A model generated the notes under the pieces. It saw nothing but the letters and a program-made list of their open reading frames with translations. It did not search any database and was not told the DNA's origin. From Omphalotus guepiniiformis (taxonomy: Eukaryota > Basidiomycota > Agaricomycetes > Agaricales > Omphalotaceae): DNA of 64,000 bases. The DNA lies in contig JAQOOI010000080.1 of the NCBI GenBank assembly GCA_028554645.1, forward strand, positions 1,116,001 through 1,180,000, written 5' to 3'. Positions within the stretch are counted from its first letter, which is position 1. Each line of letters opens with the position of its first letter. Positions 56,233 through 64,000 of this stretch are shown piece by piece. The translations under genes were made by a program, and so were the position numbers.

Positions 56233-58743
56233 TCAGTTGTCCTCGACGAAGACACCTTCCACCTCATTCCATCCGAAAGTGGCTGGATCAATTCCCAGTT
56301 GCCTCAGCATCGTACCTAAGGAGGCTTCACTTCTCTCTTCGTCCTCTGCTTGAATCCCTCTTTCCAAACTGGCATCGTCTTGCTGTTCATCTTCTTGCGT
56401 GCTTTGCTCATCTAACTTAGCTTTCTTTGCTTCATCGTTCGTTGTCCAAGCCCAGCTATCCTCGAAACTCCTCTTCCTAATTTGATTTTGCCAGGATGCG
56501 CTCGTATCCTCGTTGTTTTTTACCAGCTCCCATAACTCCGAAGCAACCTCCCGACCAGCTTCAGTCCATCGTTGAGCCAAATCTTTCAAGGAATCTTTTG
56601 TTTCGTTCTTGATGTGGATTGCCCTTCTCAAAACCTGTACCTGGCGTTCCAATGCTTGTACCGTAGGAGTGAGTCGCACAGAGGATGTAACCTTGAAGGA
56701 AGCAATATCACAAAGAGGCGACTTAAACTGTGATGCTGCTCTGGTGGTGCGGTGTTTATTCGAGTTTGTGGCAGGGACTGTAGGGCCTGGTATAGATATC
56801 TCTTTCGTTTCGGGAAGCCACTCTGTTCTTTCTGTGGTCGACTGAGGGCAGACCGACGATGATGTGAGCGCATTGTACGTGGTTCTGGAAACATCGAGCT
56901 TCGGTTTCTTGAGAAGTGGCGAGCGAAAGGGTGCCTTGAGCTTTTTGTACTGAATTTCTTGAGACGAGCGTGTGGGCCTCTTTGGTGCAGGAAGCGAGTG
57001 TTCCTATGAAAAGTCAACTATGTTCAAAAACATTTCATCGTACGTACATGAGACTTTGAAATCGCACACATGCCACGCGGCGATCCAGGCAGAGAAACCG
57101 CACCCTACGTGGAGATGTGATAAATGCAGGTAACGAGATGTAGCACAATTAATCACCTCGTCTTCCTTGTATTTACGCTTCCTGGTAGATGGGCATGGTG
57201 AAGAGTAGGCCATGGGAGCACTGACCGGAGATGACGTCGGAGGAGACGAAGACGGCAACATATCGACTTCCATGTCCACTACATCAGCTAAAAGTACACG
57301 AGGCGCAAAATTACAACCTACTCCCATCAAGACCAGATGAAGCGAATATATCGTCACTGAGTATATCCTGAGAATCAATGTCGGTGAATCCCGTATGAGT
57401 TGATGCATTAACTGGCGAACTGTCAACTACAGGTCCTTCCGACGAGTCACCGTGTTTGAGAGAGGGGAACACAAGAAGCGACGATCGAGCCAAGTAATTT
57501 TGAGATCTTGAACTTATTGGAAGAAGAGGCGAAGAAGGGTAGGCCGGAGCACATTGGGCAGAGTTTGGACTTGAGCTTGAAGTGAAAACCACAGGGTCTT
57601 CTATTATATTAAGCGACGGAGACTGAGGTGAGGAAGAAACAATGTCGCGAATAGACATGATCCCGGTCAAGCATGAAGCGGGAGGATCTTGATCTGAAAG
57701 TTGATTTCGGAGGTCGTCACAGGGTTCTTGGGATAGCGAAGTGAGAAGGTTTTGCATTGATGTGAGTGGCTCGAGATGGGTCACTTCCATTTCGGGCGCT
57801 GAGTCGGGCGTATGTGGAAGCATAACCGGCGCTGGGCGTGGGGTTGGCGGCGGTGTGAATCCGGACTCATTTTTAGGTGAGAAAGGCGCAGGGTGAGTGT
57901 ACTCGTCCGTAAATATCACTTCAGTTTCGGTGTTTTGCATCATAGATTCAGCGTTGTCACTAAAACTCGCATCAGATCCCAAAGGCGACGAAAAGAGAGG
58001 AGCAAGGTCAAGACTGAAAGCAGATGTTGCCTGAGGTTCTGCTGATCTGTAGTCATAGTCTTGAGCTTCATGCTCGTCCATATCCAGGTCCTGGCGACTT
58101 GGGTGATCAGTGGTCATGTCACAACTTTCTAAGTCAATGAAAGGAGGAACAAGTGCTTCATGTACAAAATCTGAGGTTGGTGTGGTGGCCGAAGAAATGG
58201 GAGAAACGAGTTGTGCTTCGGACTTTGCAACTGGTGATTCGACCAAGGAATCCGATTGCAATAGAAGTGGAGAGCGGTTCGCAGCGCTCGAATGAAGAGC
58301 AACAAATTCAGGATATCTTGACCCTGACGATAAACCATCAGAGCACGTTGACAGTAACGGCGACTGGGGAATGTTTTCTGGCAGAAGCGAATGCTGACTG
58401 TTGCTATCTTGACATCCAAACTTTGAGAATGTGTGTATAAAAATTGAGCAAAGTTCAGCGGAATAAGAAACCTAGGCTTACATCCTCGCATTGTATTTCA
58501 TGGCTGTTACAGTTCGGTTCGGCCATCGGATGAGGATATTTAGGGGTCGATATATGCATAGCAAATGACGACTACATAGCGCTTCAGAATCTGAGCCACT
58601 CGGTACGAGAATCAAGCTCACTTCGTTTGCAGGAGGACGATCGTATGTATATGGTCCTGGAAGAGTGTCCGAGTTAATCTGTATTGTGTCCTGTTCCAGC
58701 AATGACCGATTGTGAGGTTAACGTGTTTTCTTCTTACCGTCAT
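56233..58743 (-). CDS. SFR1: Sfr1/Mei5-like recombination mediator with long disordered N-terminus
   Basis: Sfr1 pairs with Swi5 to load and stabilise Rad51/Dmc1 on DNA. The C-terminal exon holds the Mei5/Sfr1-type coiled coil (VQALERQVQVLRRAIHIKNE, LAQRWTEAGREVASELWELV), then SWAWTTNDEAKK and LGTMLRQLGIDPATFGWNE, ending VFVEDN at 56233. Upstream exons join in frame: LDG to MDMEVDMLPSS across 57275-57322, and YKEDE to EHSLPAPKRP across a ~155-nt intron. The N-terminal half is Ser/Pro/Asp-rich and disordered. I place the first ATG at 58743, in an exon with only six coding bases, then DTIQINSDTLPGPYTYDRP. A split into two genes (56233-57273 and an upstream Ser/Pro-rich one) is possible. Family call moderate. 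Confidence 0.65.
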
Positions 58744-59563
58744 CAAACAAGTCTGTAGGCAGAATAAAATGTCATCAGACGAGAAAACTCTAATGCGAAA
58801 GTGAGCATGCGCATACTTTTCTTCATTCACTAACCATTGGACTGGAGCTGGAGAGAGCAAAGCAAGGAATCACAATTCTCAGGGTCATTCCATGCTGGTG
58901 AAACGATCATGTGCTTCCCTGTAATTTTTTGACTTCATCCTTCAACTGCGTTCAACTCTGCTTCAGGTTTTTTTAGCTACTTCTTCTGGATTCTCAACAG
59001 CTAGTCTTCAATATTACCATCTAATCTTTGGCTGGGAACGACTACAGAAACTTGCGACGCGTGATGTCACCTTGAGCGCGCGTTTTGCTTTTTGCTATGT
59101 TTGCCTCGATATCCGATGAACGGTAGTGAAAATCTGAACATTTAGAAAGACGCCGCATCTGGATGCCGCTCACTTGGTCTTGCTGCCTGCTCTTGCCTGC
59201 TGCGCAAGAATTATTGCCGATGTCATATATTTTCTCAATAGGGTCTCCGCCTGGGAATGAAAACAGTTCCTTCGATCTGGCCACTGTAACTATGCAAGAG
59301 GCTCGTCAGTACTCACTCCATGGTCACACCATCCTTCTTCGGTTTTGCTCCACCCGGAGGGAATTTGCGGAGGGAATTTGCACTCAAAGTCTACGTGCTG
59401 CCTATCTGATTACTTATCATTGGTCCAAGAGCTCAGGCTACCATGCGTACTTAGCTACACCGTCTGATTCCATGTCTGAAGACAGTCTCATGAAAGAGCT
59501 TTAAATAGCTCCAAGATCTCAGCGATACTTGAGCTCTTTACTTCTCTTTGCCTCCCAGATACG
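58744..59563. other. Divergent intergenic region upstream of the protease
   Basis: 820 bp, the longest gap in the window. A minus-strand frame (59284-59042) and a plus-strand frame (59163-59504) are open but show no conserved sequence. A 13-bp direct duplication (ggagggaatttgc) lies near 59358-59384. A TATA-like box is listed separately. Confidence 0.5.
59500..59507 (+). promoter_or_regulatory. TATA-like box of the aspartic protease gene
   Basis: TTTAAATA, 57 bp upstream of the ATG at 59564, with CT-rich sequence between. Confidence 0.45.
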
Positions 59564-61238
59564 ATGCTTTTTGCCATTTCTGCGACATTGGCGGTTCTGT
59601 CGCTGCTAGGAGCCGCAGTACCAGCACCTTCTGCTCGTGCTGGGGTCAGAATTCCTCTCAGCAAGCGCTTGTCCATCTCAGATGACCATGGTGTTGTATC
59701 TTCTGTGGCTTTGCAAAGTCAAGTATCCAAGACCCTTAAGTACGTGATCGCCTTTGATATCACCTGTCTGCTTGATGATTCTTACTAGTATGTATGTCTA
59801 GTAAACTTACGCGCGGCTTCGCTGCATTCGAGAGAAACACGGGATCTCCACATCCTAGTGACAGCAAGAAATTGGCTAAACGTGATACAGGTTCGGTTGC
59901 CCTGACGGACGACCAAGGCGAGTTATGGCAAGGCAGCATACAGGTTGGAACTCCTGCAAAAACGTTCACTGGTGATGTTCATTCAGTTCGCTCGATTTTC
60001 CTCTTCGTATTGACCCAAATACATCAGTCGACTTCGACACTGGTTAGTTTCGCTGCCTTTGTTACAATTCTCACAGTTGATCCTGGGGCGGTCTGTCAAT
60101 CTTAGGTAGCAGTGACTTGTTCTTGCCTGGTGTGAACTGCAGGGTGAACTGCGCTGGTCATACTTTATATGACACGTCAGCCAGCTCTACTGCAAAAGAC
60201 CAGGACGCTACGTTTTCATTAGCTTTCGGCGACGGTTCAACTGTTCAAGGCGAAGTCTTTACCGATACAGTCACTGTTGGGGGTTTGAGGGTTCGATTTT
60301 CCGTTCCAATAATGTGCGTCGACGTCGTTAAACAGCCTCTAGGCAACTTCACAAGCTGTTGGCTCTTCCACTCAATTTTCTACCGGATTTGCCTTGGATG
60401 AGTTTCCTCCTGACGGTCTCATGGGAATGGCCTTCCCTCAAATCTCTGAATTCGGTGCAAACCCTGTGTTTCAGACGCTGGTTGCTCAAGGAGCCACCTC
60501 CTCCCCCGAATTTGGTGTCAAACTGAGTACCTCTGGTTCAGAGCTCTTCCTCGGTGGTGTCGATGATCGTTTGTTTACGGGACAATTCACTGAGAGTCCT
60601 GTTACGGAAGTGGTAGGCCACTTGTTTCGGGAAGTCATTCGCGATATACAATATTTCGCTCTCTAGGGATTCTGGCAGGTTGATCTGGACGCTGTGAACG
60701 CGAACGGCAACGCTGCTGTTACCGGGCTCAGCGCAATTATAGATACTGGCACTACTTTGATCTTAGGGGACACCGACAGCGTTACAGCCTTTTATGCTGC
60801 GATTCCTGGTTCCGCCGATGCTTCTAATACCGTTGGCGAAGGATTCTTCACAGGTGACTCTACGCTGATCCTATGTTGACCTGATCTAAATTGCGCGATA
60901 GTGCCCTGTGACTCCATTCCGTCTGTCAGCTTGACGTTTGGCGGAACGGACTTCCCTGTCTCTGCGGAGACCTTCAACCTTGGTGAGGTTTCTGCAGGAT
61001 CCAGAGATTGTGTCGGTGGAATTGCTGCATCAGACCTGGGAGGTGAGTTTTGCAGAGCCAGTTGCTGTTATTGTTTCTCACATCTGGGAATCCCAGGCTT
61101 CTGGGTTGTAGGAGACGTGTTCTTGCAGAATGTATACACCAGTATGTCGTATGTTGTTACAACCTGCTTTGAGCTCAAACCCCAAATCTAGACTTTGATG
61201 TTGGCAACACTCAGGTGGGATTCGCAACGTTGGCATGA
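59564..61238 (+). CDS. Secreted pepsin-type aspartic protease
   Basis: An A1-family endopeptidase, probably secreted and acid-active. The ATG at 59564 opens a signal peptide (MLFAISATLAVLSLLGAAVPAP), then a propeptide with a KR pair near its end. The mature part starts near GSVALTDDQGELWQGSIQVG. First active site: DFDTGSSDLFLPG, whose VDFDTG is a separate 15-nt exon (60028-60042). The flap reads LAFGDGSTVQGEV, with Phe where pepsin has Tyr75. Then DGLMGMAFPQISEF, GVKLSTSGSELFLGGVDD, the second active site AIIDTGTTLILGDTDS, a Cys pair (VPCDSIPSV... SRDCVGG) and FWVVGDVFLQNVYT-NFDVGN. It ends GFATLA at 61238. About nine exons. The family is polyporopepsin-like; substrate unknown. Confidence 0.92.
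60028..60042 (+). other. 15-nt micro-exon with the first catalytic Asp
   Basis: TCGACTTCGACACTG lies between CAG (60025-60027) and GTTAGT (60043). With the last base of the exon before, it encodes V-D-F-D-T and the first G base of the active-site DTG. Skipping it would keep frame but delete the catalytic Asp. Confidence 0.85.
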
Positions 61239-61359
61239 AAACCTGTATATTCCATGTTTCACACTGCCATGTATTTGAAAATAGTAAACTAGTTGTACAA
61301 TTTTCCACCCTCAATCACATACTGACGCGAAGACGTGGCATCGAGAAAAACTTACGCGT

Positions 61360-62086
61360 TCATTTCCTTCCAGACTGAACACGAATACGAGGATCTCCTC
61401 TCTCGCTCCTTTTACGAAGTTTTTCTTGTCGCTTGCTCACAGAAGCCTCTTCGGCTGGTTCGTCAGGCCCTGAAGTACCAGAAGATCGGCCCAAGAACAA
61501 GGGAGATATGACGGACGTCCAAAGTTTGAAAACAGCATAAAGGGGAATCTCCAGAGAACATTACTTATATGACAACACAAGGACACCAAAAACTTGACTT
61601 ACTACCATGTACAACCACCAGAACCATTCACCAAAAGCACCACTACCGACCTGGCAGGCCCCTACAACAGAAAAGTTGAAGAAAAGAGTGAAACAGAGTT
61701 TACAGACGCTCACAGGTTATATATAGAATGTCAAAACACCACTCGGTCACACCAGCCTGGTTGAGATCTTCTCCGTAGGAAATGAGAGCACCAGTAGTAG
61801 GGTCCCGTCTCGTCGTTCCAATTTTAATCAGGTAGTTGGACAGAAAAAAGGCAGGGAAAAATGTAACGATGTATAATGCCAGGGGTCCCTTGGAAGGAGG
61901 TAGAGTGTCGCGCCGAAAAAGAGCACGTAGTAAAAGCGAAAGGATTGTTGGGATGATCATTCCTAGACGGAGTGTCTTGACAGTAGCTTCATTTTGGCTA
62001 GCTAGAGGAAAGAAGTCAAATTGAAGGTACTAAAAGAGTGAAATGTACAACTACTTACCGATACGCTTTGCAGAGGCATTAGCCAT
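61360..62086 (-). CDS. SND2: TMEM208/Snd2, SRP-independent ER targeting protein
   Basis: Snd2/TMEM208 is an ER membrane protein that helps insert proteins with internal or C-terminal signals. The ATG at 62086 gives MANASAKRI, spliced to ASQNEATVKTLRLGMIIPT. Membrane segments: MIIPTILSLLLRALF and LALYIVTFFPAFFLSNYLI, then after DLNQAGVTEWCFDILYIT a third hydrophobic region WACQVGSGAFGEWFWWLYMV joined to PLYAVFKLW. A polar Lys/Arg-rich C-terminus (SVSKRQEKLRKRSERGD) ends VQSGRK at 61360. The motif KRQEKLRKR matches the human TMEM208 tail. About four exons. It is head to head with the SNAPC4-like gene with only 96 bp between start codons. Confidence 0.87.
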
Positions 62087-62182
62087 AGTGAAGATGGTGA
62101 TGGTGAATTGCTGACTTGGTCTGACCGAAGCGCCCGATGGGCTCATTTTTCGCGTTCACCCAGCGTTCACCTACTTTCCCAT

Positions 62183-64000
62183 ATGGCTGCAGCGGGGCCG
62201 TCGACGTTGAGCTCGACAAGTTACACGCCCAAGGAACTCACACTAATCGCACTTCAAGCTAACACAAACCATCAGTATGCACTCGAAAAATACACTGAAC
62301 GCCTGACTGCTGAACTGCAGGAATGCGATCGACTTCTGGTTAGTCGCTCAAGCGCGACGGTAACTCTTCCATTTAGCATAGCTGACTTGTATTTGTCGTA
62401 GGACTTGGCAGACGGCGATGGTTCTGATCAAGATATCGAAGATGACATCGAAATCCCTGGTGCAGTTAAACCTACAGGACCAATACCTATGAATGATTTC
62501 TTGAACCCGGTATGGGCACTATACTCCACTGCAGAAAGCCGGGCTGATGTAGTTATGGCAGGAGTCTCCTTTCTATGAAGACTCCGTACGAAGATCTCGT
62601 TATGTGAACTTCATTAACCCACATCCTAGTACGTGCCTGCGTCAATAAGTTTTCAAATACACTGACAGTCACAGTGAAGGCCAGGGAGCTGGAAGCATTA
62701 ACGGACGCGGTGACTGGAGAACTTCGACGACTTCAAGCCGTAGATAGCAGGCGGCGGTGAGTATCTCAGGATGAAGAGACCTATCCGGTTCTTACATATT
62801 TTTTGACAGGGGATTGGGAATACCAAGTGTGATGGACCCAGTAGACCTCAATGGTGATGTCGAAAAGGTGGACTGGGTCGTTGTATCTGAGAAGGTGATT
62901 CCAGCTCACTAAAGCTCATCTTGAGCTCATCTCCCACCAAGGTGTCGGATGTTTCTGCTTTCAAGCGAACGGCGGAAGAATGCAAAATTAAATGGCTTGG
63001 ACACAGGCGTCCCATCATTGACCATTCCGAATGGAAACCGGAAGAGCTGGAGAGATTAAAAGGGATTGTTGCTGAGCGCCAGTCCCAACGAACATTGGAC
63101 TGGGTAAAAGTAGCGGAAGATTTGGGTGTGCGTACTCCTACTGACTTACAATGTTGGTGGTTACTGAGTGTATTCATCAGACCAACCGTACACCAATCGA
63201 CTGCATGCGTAACGGTATAGCTCGAGCTCGTCATAATTGGAATCCGGATTATGATCAGAAATTGCTCGAAGGTGTTGAGTTATACGGAGTTCACAATTGG
63301 AGTTTAGGTATATTTTTCTCTCTCTCCTATATATTACCGACTTACATGCAGCAGTTGCCCTGCATGTCTCTGAACACGCCACCGCGAACCAGTGTCAAAT
63401 GCGCTATACGCGCACTCTTGACCCTTCTCTCAAGAAAGGAGTATGGACTCAAGAGGAGGATGAGAGACTCACTCTGGCATATGCAGCTTTGGGACCAAAT
63501 TGGGTTGACGTAGCGGTTCATGTTCCAGGGCGAACGAATGAACAGTGTCGAGAGCATTATCAGGATCACATCAATCCAACTGTGAAGCGCGTAACTGCAT
63601 GGTCAGATGCAGAAGACGAGCAGTTAATAGAGGCAGTAAAGGAGTTGGGCCACAAGTGGAAGAAAATCAGCGAACTGATGGGCAACAAGCACTCTGAAGC
63701 TCAAGTAGGTGGTACCCTCTAACTGTGTTGAGTGTCACTAAAATAGCTTCTTCTAGTGTCGGTCGCGTTATAGCAAGATTAGAAAGATCGCACCCACAAC
63801 ATCGAACTCTATTACTTTTTCAGAACACGTTGCTAAGTCGAGCTCTTCCCAAGAGGATCAGGCCCTCACGAAAGGTCGCGAGCCGGATTCTAGTTCAGGA
63901 AATAGTAACACTCCGACGGTCTCACAAGGAAGTACAAGTCTACGATTCATTTCTGTTTCTGCAGAAGCTCCTGTTGCCAAACCCAAACCCAAACCCAAAG
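62183..64000 (+). CDS. SNAPC4-like Myb protein (cut by the right edge)
   Basis: Relatives of SNAPC4 bind snRNA promoters through tandem Myb repeats; fungal homologues are less studied. The ATG at 62183 gives MAAAGPSTLSSTSYTPKELT, a helical segment (YALEKYTERLTAELQECDRL), an acidic stretch and a conserved NFINPHP. Then come Myb repeats: SEWKPEELERLKGIVAERQS, HNWNPDYDQKLLEGVELYGV, GVWTQEEDERLTLAYAALGP with PGRTNEQCREHYQDHI, and TAWSDAEDEQLIEAVKELGH with SEAQCRSRYSKI. The coding region continues past 64000 in a KPKPKPK run, so the C-terminus is missing. At least nine exons. A Reb1/Bas1-type factor is less likely because there are at least four repeats. Confidence 0.85.

Noticed and set aside
59163..59504. 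113-codon plus-strand frame before the protease
   Set aside because: No conserved sequence, and it ends in the probable promoter; treated as chance.

Overview
This 64 kb window is fungal nuclear chromosome, most likely from a basidiomycete of the Agaricomycotina. The genes carry many short GT-AG introns of about 45-60 nt, lie close together on both strands, and include types that I associate with mushroom-forming fungi: a large GAR-domain coiled-coil protein, a Mei5/Sfr1 protein with a long disordered N-terminus, a lysine-pathway homoisocitrate dehydrogenase, and a chromodomain Ty3/Gypsy element. I do not recognise the species. I found no prokaryotic operon, CRISPR array, rRNA or tRNA gene.

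Layout. 1-10.6 kb: ubiquitin E1 (cut by the left edge), cactin, mitochondrial ClpX, RanBP1 and a p24 cargo receptor. 10.8-17.1 kb: one Ty3/Gypsy retrotransposon on the minus strand, bounded by ~190-bp LTRs and a 5-bp duplication (tatat). Its gag-protease frame is open, but its polymerase region is broken by many one-base frame changes. 17.3-31.7 kb: kinesin-8, a Cyc2-like reductase, dihydroorotase, the GAR-domain protein, a leucine-rich-repeat protein and a small membrane protein. 31.9-38.6 kb: a glycine/tryptophan-rich protein, homoisocitrate dehydrogenase and a Cdt2-type WD40 protein. 38.9-49.2 kb: Arl1, a WKF-domain protein, 5-aminolevulinate synthase, acetylornithine aminotransferase, Cwc21 and a CGI-58/ABHD-like hydrolase. 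49.6-64 kb: the Ime4 m6A methyltransferase, a short-chain dehydrogenase, an unknown mitochondrial protein, a TypA/BipA GTPase, a Sfr1/Mei5-like repair protein, a secreted aspartic protease, TMEM208/Snd2 and a SNAPC4-like Myb protein (cut by the right edge).

Almost all of this is housekeeping: protein turnover, RNA processing, amino acid, pyrimidine and haem synthesis, trafficking and chromosome biology. Nine gene pairs are head to head, eight of them with under 270 bp between start codons. The most interesting signals are in gene architecture rather than in a new system. They are a 7-nt micro-exon that encodes the pore-loop tyrosine of ClpX, a 15-nt micro-exon that carries the first catalytic Asp of the aspartic protease, a run of 24/28/29-nt exons in Arl1, a UBA1 first intron without a GT-AG solution that keeps the conserved protein, and the contrast between an open gag and a shattered pol. 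I did not find convincing evidence of a wholly new biological system. All gene models were spliced by eye from conserved protein motifs, so exon edges outside the stated junctions are approximate.
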